From contig JAUNUQ010000011.1 of assembly GCA_030538075.1 (NCBI GenBank), forward strand, positions 1 through 64,000: a stretch of DNA of 64,000 nt. Reading direction: 5' to 3'. The position numbers and the translations under genes were made by a program. Position 1 is the stretch's first letter; each line of letters begins with the position of its first letter. This stretch comes from Tissierellia bacterium (GTDB lineage Bacteria > Bacillota > Clostridia > Tissierellales > Peptoniphilaceae). Below the pieces are notes generated by a model. That model made no database searches. It worked only from the letters and a program-made list of their open reading frames with translations, and was not told the DNA's origin. Shown here piece after piece: positions 33,054 to 42,427 of this stretch.

Positions 33054-33944
33054 CTAGAATCTGTCCAGATCCAGCTTTCTCAAATATTCCTTCAGTTGTT
33101 TTCCGGTCTTTGCATCTCGAAGGCCAAACTCCAAGTTCGCGACGACGAAGCCAAATTTGTCACCCACATCATATCGCTCTCCCTTAAAGGCATAGCCATA
33201 GATGTCTTCGTGTCGAGACAGCTCCATCAGCGCGTCCGTCAACTGGATCTCATTGTTCTTACCGGGTTTTGTCGTCTTTAAAATATCGAAAATCTTTGGG
33301 GTGATGACATAGCGACCAATCACCGCACGGTTAGAAGGTGCATCTTCCACCGCGGGCTTCTCCACCAATTTCTCCACCTTATATATGCTGTCCTCCACCA
33401 TTTCACCGGCCATGATCCCGTATTTGCTCACATCTTCATCCGGAACATCCAATAGACCCACGACACTGGATTGATAGCGCTCATAGACATCGATCATCTG
33501 CTTGATCAGTGGAGGCTGTGTGTTGATGATGTCATCACCTAAGAGTACTGCAAAGGGTTCGTCTCCGACGAATGCCTCTGCGCAGGATATTGCATGTCCC
33601 AACCCCTTCGGCTCCTTTTGGCGAACATAGAACATATTCACCTTCTCCGAGATGCTTCTAATCTCGTTGAGCTGGCTCCAATCCTTATTCTTCGCCAATA
33701 CCGCCTCCAATTCGAAGGAGTGGTCAAAGTGATTGACAATGCTGTCCTTTCCCCGTCCCGTCACCACCAAGATATCGCGGATGCCCGAATTATACGCCTC
33801 TTGGACGATATACTGCAAAGTGGGTTTATCCAGTATGGGGAGCATCTCCTTTGGCTGTGCCTTGGTCGCTGGCAAAAACCTCGTTCCCAATCCCGCCGCG
33901 GGGATCACTGCCTTCGTCACCTTATGTCTATTTCTCAAGTGCAT
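33054..33944 (-). CDS. galU: UTP-glucose-1-phosphate uridylyltransferase
   Basis: Makes UDP-glucose for wall and surface glycans. About 296 residues with the nucleotidyltransferase signature AVIPAAGLGTRFLPATKAQPKEMLPI at the N terminus (seen in pieces GLGTRFLPATKA and KEMLPI), the LGDDII metal site near residue 130 and VEKPAVEDAPSN. The start is uncertain: GAGGAGG sits two bases before the ATG at 33944 but eight before a TTG (codon for RNRHKV...). The gene overlaps the end of the oxidoreductase gene. It is followed nine bases on by the dehydratase gene. Confidence 0.92.
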   Translation of the reverse strand: MHLRNRHKVTKAVIPAAGLGTRFLPATKAQPKEMLPILDKPTLQYIVQEAYNSGIRDILVVTGRGKDSIVNHFDHSFELEAVLAKNKDWSQLNEIRSISEKVNMFYVRQKEPKGLGHAISCAEAFVGDEPFAVLLGDDIINTQPPLIKQMIDVYERYQSSVVGLLDVPDEDVSKYGIMAGEMVEDSIYKVEKLVEKPAVEDAPSNRAVIGRYVITPKIFDILKTTKPGKNNEIQLTDALMELSRHEDIYGYAFKGERYDVGDKFGFVVANLEFGLRDAKTGKQLKEYLRKLDLDRF

Positions 33945-34962
33945 ATCCTCCTCGTTCATAGGCCTTTAGAATGATCTCCACCGATTTTCGCCCTTCGTGG
34001 CCATCAATCAGGGGTGCTCGGTCCTCCCATATCGCTTGGACCATATCCTTATACAGCGGCGTGTGTCCATTTCCATAGACATTTTCGATCTCATCTTTTG
34101 TCTCTGGATTGTCATAGTATTTTGAATCAGAAAAATTCCAAGTCTGGATCTCATTCACTGCCAAACCGCCGATGACCGCCGTGCCCGTCTCCCCAAAAAT
34201 GCTCAGGGTCTCCTCCAAATTCTTGGGATACACACAAGCAGAACCTTCTACAACGCCGACTGCGCCATTTTTAAAACGGATCAAAATGGCACCGAAGTCC
34301 TCCATTTCGATCTTCCTCAAAAAGGTCCCCAGCTCCGCATGGACGCTGACCACTTCGGATCCCATCATCCACTGGAGTAGGTCGATATTGTGTATGCACT
34401 GATTCATCAGAGTTCCGCCGTCTAGAGCCCTTGTACCACGCCAGGGAGCCAGATCATAGTAGTGTTGATCTCTGGTCCATAGGATGCGGGCCGTGCCATT
34501 GATCAGGCGCCCAAAACGACCTTCCTCCACGGCTCGACGCAGTTTCTGGATCGGTCGATTGAACCGGTTTTGATGGGAGACGCAGACCTTAAGCCCCTTG
34601 CGATCTGCCAACTCATTGACGGCATCAATCTCTTCTAGGGTGAGGGCCATCGGTTTTTCGATGATCACATGTCTGCCCGACTCCAGAACATCCAGTGCCT
34701 GCATGCCATGATAGCCGCTCTCTGAGCAGATGACCACCACGTCAATTTCCTCTTTGGTCAGCATCTGTTTATAATCCGTATAGATGGGAATCTCCTGATT
34801 CGGAAATTGCTCTTGATACTGCTGAACTCGAGCTATTGCCCTCTCTTCGATCAAGTCACAAAAAGCAGCTGGAATGATGCAGTCCCTGTTGTTCAGCATC
34901 GCTTCCACATGTTTGTAGGAGATCCGTCCGCAACCCAGGATGGCAAATCTCAATTGTTTCAT
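33928..34962 (-). CDS. Gfo/Idh/MocA oxidoreductase, WbpB/WlbA-like UDP-sugar 3-dehydrogenase
   Basis: NAD-dependent sugar oxidoreductase of 344 residues. The N-terminal Rossmann fold shows FAILGCGRISYKHVEAML; the catalytic Lys is in IEKPMALT near residue 98, and the substrate-domain motif GGTLMNQCIHNIDLLQWMMG holds the conserved His. In the WbpABDE pathway such an enzyme oxidises C3 of UDP-GlcNAcA before transamination. Genes for the other three steps lie immediately upstream, which supports this role. The ATG at 34962 has GAAGGAGAAGAG upstream; earlier codons to 35007 lie in a hairpin region. It overlaps galU. Confidence 0.88.
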   Translation of the reverse strand: MKQLRFAILGCGRISYKHVEAMLNNRDCIIPAAFCDLIEERAIARVQQYQEQFPNQEIPIYTDYKQMLTKEEIDVVVICSESGYHGMQALDVLESGRHVIIEKPMALTLEEIDAVNELADRKGLKVCVSHQNRFNRPIQKLRRAVEEGRFGRLINGTARILWTRDQHYYDLAPWRGTRALDGGTLMNQCIHNIDLLQWMMGSEVVSVHAELGTFLRKIEMEDFGAILIRFKNGAVGVVEGSACVYPKNLEETLSIFGETGTAVIGGLAVNEIQTWNFSDSKYYDNPETKDEIENVYGNGHTPLYKDMVQAIWEDRAPLIDGHEGRKSVEIILKAYERGGYALEK

Positions 34963-34993
34963 CTCTTCTCCTTCACTTCTTTTCAAGGTCAAA

Positions 34994-35023
34994 TCAAAGC
35001 CCACCAATTCTGATGGGCTTTGA
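34994..35023. repeat. Intercistronic hairpin between WbpA-like and WbpB-like genes
   Basis: TCAAAGCCCA and TGGGCTTTGA form a ten-pair stem with a ten-base loop in the 73-base gap. There is no T-run, so it is more likely an RNA-processing or stability element, or a weak partial terminator. Confidence 0.6.
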
Positions 35024-35035
35024 CTTGGATTCTTC

Positions 35036-36358
35036 TTAGAGTAGTTCTAAGTTGTCTGCTTCGATGCCTCTGGTCGCATAGCGAGTATCAAAGACATAGG
35101 CCGCATTGTCTACGACCATGCGATAATCTACTGTAGAGTGGGCTGTGGTGATCACTACCAAGTCATAGGAACGGATGACTTCAGGGTTAATCTCTGGTAA
35201 TGACTCCACAACGCTGCCATCGGCCTTCTTATAAGAAGGATTCATGGCATCAAAATAATCCAACTCACAGCCTTCGAACTCAAAATCTTCGATGACGACT
35301 AGGGCAGGACTATCCCTTAGGTCATCGATGTCATTTTTATAGGCGATCCCCAAGATCAATATCTTCGATCCATTGAGGGCTTTCTTGAATTTTCTGGACA
35401 GGATGCGCATACTGCGATCCACCACATATCTTGGCATACTGTCATTGATGGTACCGGAAGCTTCAATAAGAGGCATATGCATATCGTATTCTCTGGCCTT
35501 CCAAGTCAAATAGAAGGGATCCAGAGGGATGCAGTGACCGCCCACCCCTGGCCCAGGATAGAAGGCCTGGAACCCATAGGGTTTCGTCTTTGCCGCATCG
35601 ACGACTTCCCAGATATTGATATCCATCTTGTCCGCCAATAGGGCAAATTCATTGACCAGGCCGATATTCACATTTCGATAGGTATTCTCGAGGATCTTCT
35701 CCATCTCTGCAACCTTGGGGCTGGAGGCTTTAAAGATATCCGCGTCCAATACATTTTCATATAGGGCTGCTGCCACTTCAGTGGCATCCGCACCCACACC
35801 GCCCACGACCTTGGGGGTGTTTTTCGTCTTGTATAATTTATTACCGGGGTCCACTCGCTCCGGAGAAAAGGCCAAATAGAAATCTTTACCACATTTTAGA
35901 CCAGAGATCTCTTCTAGGATTGGCTTCATCAGCTCCTCTGTCGTTCCAGGATAGGTGGTCGATTCCAGCACGACAATCGATCCACGTTTCAAAAAGCGAG
36001 CCACATCTGCCGTGGATTTACGCACATAAGAAATATCCGGCTGTTGATATAGGTCCAAGGGAGTTGGTACAGCAATGGCGATGAAATCCAGTGTCGCCAC
36101 CTCTTCAAAATTCGTCGTGGCCTTCAGCTTTCCACTTTTGACTACATCGGCCAATTGCTCGTCCACCACATCTCCTATGTAGTTGTGCCCTTCATTGACC
36201 ATTCGAACCTTATCATCTTGAACGTCAAAGCCAATGGTAGTATAGCCCGCCATCGCCTTTTCAACCGCCAGGGGAAGTCCCACATAACCCAATCCCACAA
36301 CGCCAACTTGTAGAGTCTTTTGCTCAATTTTTTGTAGCAGTTCTTCTTTTAGTCCCAT
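35036..36358 (-). CDS. Nucleotide sugar dehydrogenase (WbpA-like UDP-GlcNAc 6-dehydrogenase)
   Basis: Oxidises C6 of a UDP-hexose to the uronic acid with two NAD. The 440-residue protein has VGVVGLGYVGLPLAVEKA at the N terminus, the catalytic Cys in GVGGHCIPLDPFYL near residue 265, and the catalytic Lys/Asn region LLADKMDINIWEVVDAAKTK. Of the substrate choices, UDP-GlcNAc is favoured because WbpB-, WbpD- and WbpE-like genes adjoin it. It starts three bases after the acetyltransferase stop codon. Confidence 0.9.
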   Translation of the reverse strand: MGLKEELLQKIEQKTLQVGVVGLGYVGLPLAVEKAMAGYTTIGFDVQDDKVRMVNEGHNYIGDVVDEQLADVVKSGKLKATTNFEEVATLDFIAIAVPTPLDLYQQPDISYVRKSTADVARFLKRGSIVVLESTTYPGTTEELMKPILEEISGLKCGKDFYLAFSPERVDPGNKLYKTKNTPKVVGGVGADATEVAAALYENVLDADIFKASSPKVAEMEKILENTYRNVNIGLVNEFALLADKMDINIWEVVDAAKTKPYGFQAFYPGPGVGGHCIPLDPFYLTWKAREYDMHMPLIEASGTINDSMPRYVVDRSMRILSRKFKKALNGSKILILGIAYKNDIDDLRDSPALVVIEDFEFEGCELDYFDAMNPSYKKADGSVVESLPEINPEVIRSYDLVVITTAHSTVDYRMVVDNAAYVFDTRYATRGIEADNLELL

Positions 36359-36361
36359 CTC

Positions 36362-36934
36362 TTACTCCTTATTCTCAAATTGATCCCCGTTTTTGCTATA
36401 GACCTCTCCACAAGCATGGCAGCGGTATTCACCGCCCTCGCTCTCTAAGCGTTCGCCACATTTGCAGACATAGCCGATGCATCTGCCGGGATTGCCTACG
36501 ATGATCTGATGTTCCAATACGTCCTTTGTGACGACAGCTCCTGCGCCGATCAGCGCATATGCTCCGATGGAATTTCCACAGATGATCGTGGCATTGGCAC
36601 CAATACTGGCGCCTTTCCCAACCCTCGTCTCCCGATACTCGTCTTTGCGCTCTATAAAGCTCCGCGGGTTAATCACATTCGTAAACACACAGCTGGGTCC
36701 TAAAAAAGCCCCCTCTTCACAGATCACACCAGTATATACCGACACATTGTTCTGAACTTTCACGCCCTTCCCCAGGATGACACCAGGGGATATGACCACA
36801 TTCTGACCTAAATTACAATCCTCACCGATCACGGCATCCTTCATGATATGAGAGAAATGCCAGATCTTCGTGCCCTTTCCGATCTGAGCTCCCTCATCCA
36901 CATAGGAGGATTCGTGTACGAAATAGTCCTTCAT
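36362..36934 (-). CDS. WbpD-like UDP-sugar N-acetyltransferase (left-handed beta helix) with C-terminal zinc ribbon
   Basis: Hexapeptide-repeat acyltransferase of 190 residues; repeats such as IGKGTKI, IGEDCN, LGKGVKV and GKGASIGANATI form the left-handed beta helix. WbpD N-acetylates the 3-amino group of UDP-GlcNAc(3NH2)A. After the acyltransferase part ends near residue 155 (GNPGRCIGYV), a short domain with CKCGERL and YRCHACGEVY gives two CxC/CxxC pairs that look like a zinc ribbon. Its gene lies one base after the aminotransferase and three before the WbpA-like dehydrogenase. Confidence 0.88.
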   Translation of the reverse strand: MKDYFVHESSYVDEGAQIGKGTKIWHFSHIMKDAVIGEDCNLGQNVVISPGVILGKGVKVQNNVSVYTGVICEEGAFLGPSCVFTNVINPRSFIERKDEYRETRVGKGASIGANATIICGNSIGAYALIGAGAVVTKDVLEHQIIVGNPGRCIGYVCKCGERLESEGGEYRCHACGEVYSKNGDQFENKE

Positions 36935-36935
36935 G

Positions 36936-38120
36936 TTAAAACTCCGTCAATTTATTTATTATATAGCTGATCTCATCCCCTGTCAACTCGGCAAACATCG
37001 GAATTGCAAAGGTTCGCTTCGATAGATATTCCGCATTGGGCAGATCTCCTTCTCGGTAGTTCAGCCCTCGATAGACCACCTGTTGATGCATGGGTACGGG
37101 ATAGTAGACTCCAGTGGCGATTCCAGCTTCTTTTAGATGCTTGAGGATACCATCTCGATCTTCGCTTTGCAGGATATACAGATGATAGATATGCTTGCCA
37201 CTTTCCATGGCAAAGGGCGTCACCAATCCCGAGTCTTTGAGCCCCTCATCGTAATCTGCGGCGATCTGTATTCGACGATGGTTCCATCCATCGAGCTCTT
37301 TGAGCTTCACCCGTAGCAGAGCCGCCTGGAGCTCATCGAGCCTTGAATTGTGTCCGATCAAATAGTTGTAGTATTTCAAGGGGTTGTATACGGTATTATC
37401 TGTCCCCTCGTCCACTGTGATCTCTCCATCCATCCCCTCGAGATAATGATAGGCTCGCTGCCCGACCTCTCCACTGCCATGGGCTCTTAAGGCCTTTAAC
37501 ACGATGGCAAGGTCATCATCTGCAGTGACCAGCATTCCCCCATCTCCAGCACAGCCGAGGTTTTTTGTCGGAAAAAAGGAAAAAGTGGAGATATCCCCAA
37601 ATGTCCCGACGGGTTTGCCCTTATATTCAGCACCAGCAGCCTGGGCGGCATCTTCAATAACATAGAGTTTATGGGCCTTTGCGATCTCCATAATCGTATC
37701 CATCTCACAGGGCTGACCAAAGATATGCACCGGCATAATGGCTTTCGTTCTAGGGGTGATGGCCCCTTCGATCAGATTTGGATCCATATTATAGGTATCC
37801 AGCTCGACGTCGATGAAGACGGGAACTGCCCCAACGGCAGAAATACTCTCTGCCGTGGCAAAGAAAGTGTAGGTCGTTGTGATGACCTCATCCCCTTCGC
37901 CGATACCCAAGGCCTTTAGGGCCAGTACGAGGGCATCCGTGCCGTTACCGACGGAGATTGCATGTTTGATTCCAATATAAGAGGCAAATTCCGCTTCAAA
38001 GGCGTGAACATTCTCTCCCATGATATATTTTGCACTATGCAAGACATCGAGGACCGCCTGATCGGCTGGTTCCTGGATGCCCTGGTATTGCCTTGTTAAG
38101 TCAATCAATTGAATATTCAT
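36936..38120 (-). CDS. DegT/DnrJ/EryC1 aminotransferase (WbpE-like)
   Basis: PLP-dependent sugar aminotransferase of about 394 residues. Markers are GNGTDALVLALKALGIG, DAAQAAGAEYKG, and the PLP-binding Lys in FSFFPTKNLGCAGDGGM near residue 190. In the WbpABDE pathway it transaminates the 3-keto UDP-GlcNAcA formed by the WbpB-like enzyme. The ATG at 38120 has GGAG five bases upstream. It is preceded by the sugar-1-phosphate transferase gene (24-base gap) and followed by the acetyltransferase gene. Confidence 0.9.
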   Translation of the reverse strand: MNIQLIDLTRQYQGIQEPADQAVLDVLHSAKYIMGENVHAFEAEFASYIGIKHAISVGNGTDALVLALKALGIGEGDEVITTTYTFFATAESISAVGAVPVFIDVELDTYNMDPNLIEGAITPRTKAIMPVHIFGQPCEMDTIMEIAKAHKLYVIEDAAQAAGAEYKGKPVGTFGDISTFSFFPTKNLGCAGDGGMLVTADDDLAIVLKALRAHGSGEVGQRAYHYLEGMDGEITVDEGTDNTVYNPLKYYNYLIGHNSRLDELQAALLRVKLKELDGWNHRRIQIAADYDEGLKDSGLVTPFAMESGKHIYHLYILQSEDRDGILKHLKEAGIATGVYYPVPMHQQVVYRGLNYREGDLPNAEYLSKRTFAIPMFAELTGDEISYIINKLTEF

Positions 38121-38143
38121 AGCTCTCCTCACTTCCCACGCAT

Positions 38144-38806
38144 TTAGCCCAGTATGACCCTGAAGGTGCGCAGAATCAATTTGATGTCCGTTAGCACACT
38201 GAGCTGTTCTAAGTATTTGAGATTTAACTCCAGTTTATGGGGCATGATCTCTTGGATATAGATCCTCTCAGGATCTACATGGCTGCTGAGAACCTCGGAT
38301 TCGTCTCGGTATTCAATGGATGCCAAATCCGTGATGCCCGGCCGAATCCGCAATACATTTTTCTGTCTGCCGTCATAGAGGGCTACGTATTTGGGCACCT
38401 CTGGACGAGGTCCCACTAGGCTCATATCCCCTTTAAAGACATTGATGAGCTGTGGAAACTCATCTAATTTATACTTCCGCAGCACCCGGCCCACCTTGGT
38501 GATCCTCGGGTCTTCTCCTACGGTGATCTGTCTCCCCAATTTCTCAGCGTCTGGTACCATGGTTCGGAATTTTAGGATGTCAAAATCCACGCCATTCCTG
38601 CCCACTCGGGTCTGCTTAAAGAGGACGGGCCCCTCAGAGTCCAATTTGATCAGCAGTGCGGCTATTCCCATGGGAATTAGCAACAGGATGATGCCCAGAC
38701 CAGATGCCAGGATGTCCATTCCCCTCTTGAGAATGAACTGGAGCTGTTTTTGTTCCAGTAATTCGTCTATATATTCGTCATATTCTCGATTCGTCTGATC
38801 TGCCAT
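38144..38806 (-). CDS. Initiating sugar-1-phosphate transferase (PglC/WcaJ C-terminal type)
   Basis: Transfers a sugar phosphate from a UDP-sugar to undecaprenyl phosphate to begin a surface glycan. The 220-residue protein has one N-terminal hydrophobic reentrant segment (FILKRGMDILASGLGIILL), then FKQTRVGRNG, KFRTM, KLDEFPQLINVFKGDMSLVG and GPRPEVP, which are the core phosphoglycosyltransferase motifs including the Asp-Glu pair. The small size without extra helices is PglC-like. The ATG at 38804-38806 lies just after the TGA of the preceding aminotransferase gene, indicating translational coupling. Confidence 0.9.
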   Translation of the reverse strand: MADQTNREYDEYIDELLEQKQLQFILKRGMDILASGLGIILLLIPMGIAALLIKLDSEGPVLFKQTRVGRNGVDFDILKFRTMVPDAEKLGRQITVGEDPRITKVGRVLRKYKLDEFPQLINVFKGDMSLVGPRPEVPKYVALYDGRQKNVLRIRPGITDLASIEYRDESEVLSSHVDPERIYIQEIMPHKLELNLKYLEQLSVLTDIKLILRTFRVILG

Positions 38807-38807
38807 C

Positions 38808-39998
38808 TCATTCGACAATCTCCAGCATTTCTCTGATGACCCGCTGTACATCATCATCGCTGAGCAGAGTGTGCAGAGGAAGGGTCATCACATTGATATA
38901 TCTGCGATAGGCATTTGGATAGTCCTCAATCTTGAATCCCAAATTCTTGTATGCCGTAAACATGGGCAGTGGCTTATAATGGACATTTGTGGCTATGCCC
39001 CTCTCTGCCATCCGCACAATGACCTCATTTCGCATGCGCTCGTCATAGCCCTCCAGATTTACGATATACAGATGGCCTGTAGAGGAAAATTGCCCGGTGT
39101 AATGGACCATCGGTTTGATTCTCGTATTTTGAAAGGCCTTGTCATATTCGACGATGATCTCCCGGCGACGGGCCAAGAGTCCTGGGTAGCGCTTCAGCTG
39201 CGCGAGTCCCAATGAAGCCATAATATCCGTCATATTGCATTTATAGTTGGGGGCCACAATGTCATATTCCCACGCTCCTAAGCGCATCTTCGCCAGGGCG
39301 TCCTTGTTCTGCCCGTGAAGGGATAGGAGTTGTAGCTCTCGGTAGATACAGTCGTCATCGAAGAGATCCTTGCGCCATGTAACAGCCCCTCCCTCTGCAG
39401 TGGTCAAATTCTTCACTGCATGAAAGGAATAACAAGTCAGATCAGACCACTCTGCTACCGCTTTTCCACCTAGGGTCGAGCCAAAGGAGTGGGCAGAGTC
39501 CGAGATGATGGCCACTCGACCGACAGACTCTTGCATGGAATTCACTGGGCGATACAGATGGGCTTTCGACTTGAGCACCTCTAGGATCTTCCCATAGTTA
39601 CAGGGCACCCCGCCCAGATCCACGGGAATGATGGCCTTCGTCCTCTCGTTGATCATTTCTCCCATCTTGTCGTAGTCCATTTCAAATCCGTCTTCAGCCA
39701 AATCCACAAGGCGCACTGTCGCTCCGACATGGGTGATGACACTTGCAGAGGCCGAATAGGTATAGGCGGTGGTGATCACTTCGTCACCAGGTCCAATGCC
39801 CAAGAGTCGGAGACTCATCTCCATCGCTGCCGTTGCGGAGTTCAGGCATACGCTCTGTGCTGAGCGCGAATACTCCGTAATTTTCTGTTCAAAGGCCTTG
39901 GTCTTTGGTCCCGTGGTAATCCATCCGGACCTTAGGGTATCCACGACCTCGTCTATTTCTAATTGTGTAATATCCGGTGGTGAAAATTGTATACTCAT
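38808..39998 (-). CDS. DegT/DnrJ/EryC1 aminotransferase (PglE/LegC-like)
   Basis: Second PLP-dependent sugar aminotransferase of the cluster, about 396 residues. NSATAAMEMSLRLLGIGPGD begins the cofactor domain, ISDSAHSFGSTL gives the PLP-contacting Asp, and the catalytic Lys stands in SFHAVKNLTTAEGG. The family match to transaminases of 4-keto-6-deoxy sugars and its coupling to a PglC-like transferase suggest that it amino-functionalises the product of the PglF-like dehydratase. The ATG at 39998 follows AAAGGGGTAAGG. It lies 19 bases downstream of murJ. Confidence 0.88.
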   Translation of the reverse strand: MSIQFSPPDITQLEIDEVVDTLRSGWITTGPKTKAFEQKITEYSRSAQSVCLNSATAAMEMSLRLLGIGPGDEVITTAYTYSASASVITHVGATVRLVDLAEDGFEMDYDKMGEMINERTKAIIPVDLGGVPCNYGKILEVLKSKAHLYRPVNSMQESVGRVAIISDSAHSFGSTLGGKAVAEWSDLTCYSFHAVKNLTTAEGGAVTWRKDLFDDDCIYRELQLLSLHGQNKDALAKMRLGAWEYDIVAPNYKCNMTDIMASLGLAQLKRYPGLLARRREIIVEYDKAFQNTRIKPMVHYTGQFSSTGHLYIVNLEGYDERMRNEVIVRMAERGIATNVHYKPLPMFTAYKNLGFKIEDYPNAYRRYINVMTLPLHTLLSDDDVQRVIREMLEIVE

Positions 39999-40017
39999 CC
40001 TTACCCCTTTCCTCCGG

Positions 40018-41565
40018 TTATGCACCGGTTTGATTCCTCGCTTTTCGCTTCTTTAGAAAAGCTGTCAAATACACATTGACCGCATTTACACGAGTCAATA
40101 GAACCATCACTGCATAGACGATCACGGCCAAACCAATTACGATCAATAGTCGCAGTCCCTCTGAATCCAGCATCGTCTTTAGTGCGCGATTGGAAAAGAG
40201 TACTACAGCTCCCATTGCTGCAGCCGAGATGCCAATCTTGATAAACTCGCGGAAATAACCCATAAAATACATCTCCGGTAGTTTTTTCTTCAGCTTTATG
40301 ATTAATACAAAGGTGGTCACAGTGATGGATATGGAGGTGGCCAGAGCCAGCCCTCGATGCTCCATAAACCGAACCAATATCAAGTTTAAGATGACATTCA
40401 TGATCACCGCAAACATGCCGTTGATCATGGGTGTCTTGGTGTCTTGGAAGCTATAGTAGACTTTGGTGAAGAGCATGCGCAGTCCACTGCCAGTCAGTCC
40501 TAAACTGTAGTAGAAAAATGCCCCAGCCGTGACGATGGTATCCTCCGCGGTGAACATATTTCGTTCAAACATCAGCTTGATCAGGTCCGTGGATAAGGTC
40601 ATGATCCCGACCGTCGCAGGGATGGTGATCAATAGAACCGCACCAAATCCATCATCGACCAATTGGACGATCCGAGAGCGCTCGTTTCGCTCAAAAGCCG
40701 TCGCCAACATGGGGAAGATGACCGTCGTAAAACCAGCGATAAAAATCGCGATGATGGCGTCATTCACCTTGGTCGCATTGTCCATAGCGGTGATGACCCC
40801 GTCCGCCAAGCCAGAGGCCAGGTTCCCGTCCACGATTACATTGATCTGCTGAACCGCTTGGCCCAATGCCACTGGGATCACCAGGTCAATCGTCCGAGTC
40901 ACATAGGGATCTTGGACCTGAATCAGCGGCTTCCACCGATAGCCCGTCTTGAACATAGCCGGAGCCTGGACCAAAAACTGCGAAAAAGTCGCGATGACCG
41001 TCGCATAGATCAATCCTTCAATCGAGAGAGGCAGAAAAAATAAATAGAGGAAAAAGCAGACATTGTAGGGAATTCCCATGACCGCATAGGGTCCATAGAT
41101 ATTAAAGGAATGCAGATACCCCGTCACGAGATTCATCATGGCCAGGGATAATATGATCGGGACCCCAAGCCTTGTCAGATGTACGGCCAGTTCGAACTTC
41201 TCCTGGCTAAAACTGGTAAACATGATCTTGATAATTACAGGTGCAAAGATATACACCAACGCAGACAAGCCAACTGCCAATAACATGACAATATTGGAAA
41301 TATTATTGAAAAACTTAAACTTACCCCGTACACCATGACGCTCATTGATCTGCGCCAAGACTGGAACCAGGGAAGTGAATATGGCAGAGGCGATGATGCT
41401 CATGCTCAGCGCCGTCACCTTGACAGCTGCATTATAGGCGTCTGTTTCAACGCCTTGACCGAATTTCCACCCGATTACCATGACGCGCAATGCGCCCATC
41501 GCCTTCGACAGAATCGCCAAGGCGGAAATCATGATAGAAGCTTTCGCTATATTGGTTGTTTTCAT
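40018..41565 (-). CDS. murJ: MurJ/MviN family lipid flippase
   Basis: Integral membrane protein of 515 residues with about 14 helices, of the MOP exporter superfamily. The N-terminal SALAILSKAMGALRVMVIGWKFG and the later arginine- and glycine-containing helix pairs are typical of MurJ, which flips lipid II outward. Placement beside glycan genes leaves open that it flips the cluster's own lipid-linked sugar instead, as a Wzx substitute. GAGGTATCA precedes the ATG. It follows murI by 58 bases in the same transcription direction. Confidence 0.88.
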   Translation of the reverse strand: MKTTNIAKASIMISALAILSKAMGALRVMVIGWKFGQGVETDAYNAAVKVTALSMSIIASAIFTSLVPVLAQINERHGVRGKFKFFNNISNIVMLLAVGLSALVYIFAPVIIKIMFTSFSQEKFELAVHLTRLGVPIILSLAMMNLVTGYLHSFNIYGPYAVMGIPYNVCFFLYLFFLPLSIEGLIYATVIATFSQFLVQAPAMFKTGYRWKPLIQVQDPYVTRTIDLVIPVALGQAVQQINVIVDGNLASGLADGVITAMDNATKVNDAIIAIFIAGFTTVIFPMLATAFERNERSRIVQLVDDGFGAVLLITIPATVGIMTLSTDLIKLMFERNMFTAEDTIVTAGAFFYYSLGLTGSGLRMLFTKVYYSFQDTKTPMINGMFAVIMNVILNLILVRFMEHRGLALATSISITVTTFVLIIKLKKKLPEMYFMGYFREFIKIGISAAAMGAVVLFSNRALKTMLDSEGLRLLIVIGLAVIVYAVMVLLTRVNAVNVYLTAFLKKRKARNQTGA

Positions 41566-41623
41566 TGATACCTCGTACTCCTTCGAAAGGATTCTAGGAC
41601 ATGCCCAATGGATCCAAGGCGAC

Positions 41624-42427
41624 TTAAGTCAAACTGACTTGACGAATGTCCCGTGGATCCAGAATCTTTTCGACGATGGATTTGAATTTTTCCGGTTTAT
41701 CACTTACATAAAACCGAATCGATGCCTCCCCTTCTGCAGGGTGAAGCAGCTTTCTCTCTTGCAAAACCCGCTCCAGCTCCTTGGCAGTCTCTTCAGCGGG
41801 GTCGATAATTTGAACATCTGGGCCTAAGTATTCCTCAATTTGCGCACGGATGACTGGAAAATGCGTACAGGCTAAGATCAGCCCATCCAAATCCGCACCC
41901 TTCATATCTTCCATATATTTTTGGATGACCAATTTGGAAATTTCCGTATTGCCCCATCCCTCCTCAATTAGGGAGACCAACATGGGACATGCCTTGGTGA
42001 TCAATTGGAGATTGGGCTCCTCTTGTGTCAGCCTTTTCTGATACTCTCCTGAACGAACCGTCGCCTCTGTGGCAATCAAGCCCAGTTTGTGAATCCCGCT
42101 ACGCGAAACCACACTGCGAGTCCCCGGTTCAATCACGCCGATCACGGGGATATCCGTATGGGCTAAAATGGCATCAAATGCCACCGCGGAGACCGTATTA
42201 CAAGCAATGACCAATAGCTTGATTTGTTGTTTGAGTAGAAAGTCTACGGCATCCAGAGAGAATCGGATGATCTCCTCAGTGGGCCTGGGCCCATAAGGGA
42301 CACGGGCAGTGTCCGCATAGTAGATGATATTCTCGTTCGGCAAGAGCTTTCGTATTTCCTTAAAGACGGTCACTCCGCCTATACCCGAATCAAAAACCCC
42401 GATCGGTCTGGTATCCATATCGTCCAT
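41624..42427 (-). CDS. murI: Glutamate racemase
   Basis: Supplies D-glutamate for peptidoglycan. The 267-residue protein contains GVFDSGIGGVTVFKEI at the N terminus and both catalytic cysteines, in VIACNTVSA near residue 74 and LACTHFPV near residue 186; YYADTARVPYG is also typical. The first ATG overlaps the ispE stop codon as TAATG; a second ATG three codons later is possible. It belongs to the ispE-murI-murJ stretch preceding the glycan cluster. Confidence 0.94.
   Translation of the reverse strand: MDDMDTRPIGVFDSGIGGVTVFKEIRKLLPNENIIYYADTARVPYGPRPTEEIIRFSLDAVDFLLKQQIKLLVIACNTVSAVAFDAILAHTDIPVIGVIEPGTRSVVSRSGIHKLGLIATEATVRSGEYQKRLTQEEPNLQLITKACPMLVSLIEEGWGNTEISKLVIQKYMEDMKGADLDGLILACTHFPVIRAQIEEYLGPDVQIIDPAEETAKELERVLQERKLLHPAEGEASIRFYVSDKPEKFKSIVEKILDPRDIRQVSLT

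Noticed and set aside
34994..35023. Operon-ending terminator between the WbpA-like and WbpB-like genes
   Set aside because: The hairpin lacks a T-run and the genes on both sides belong to one pathway.
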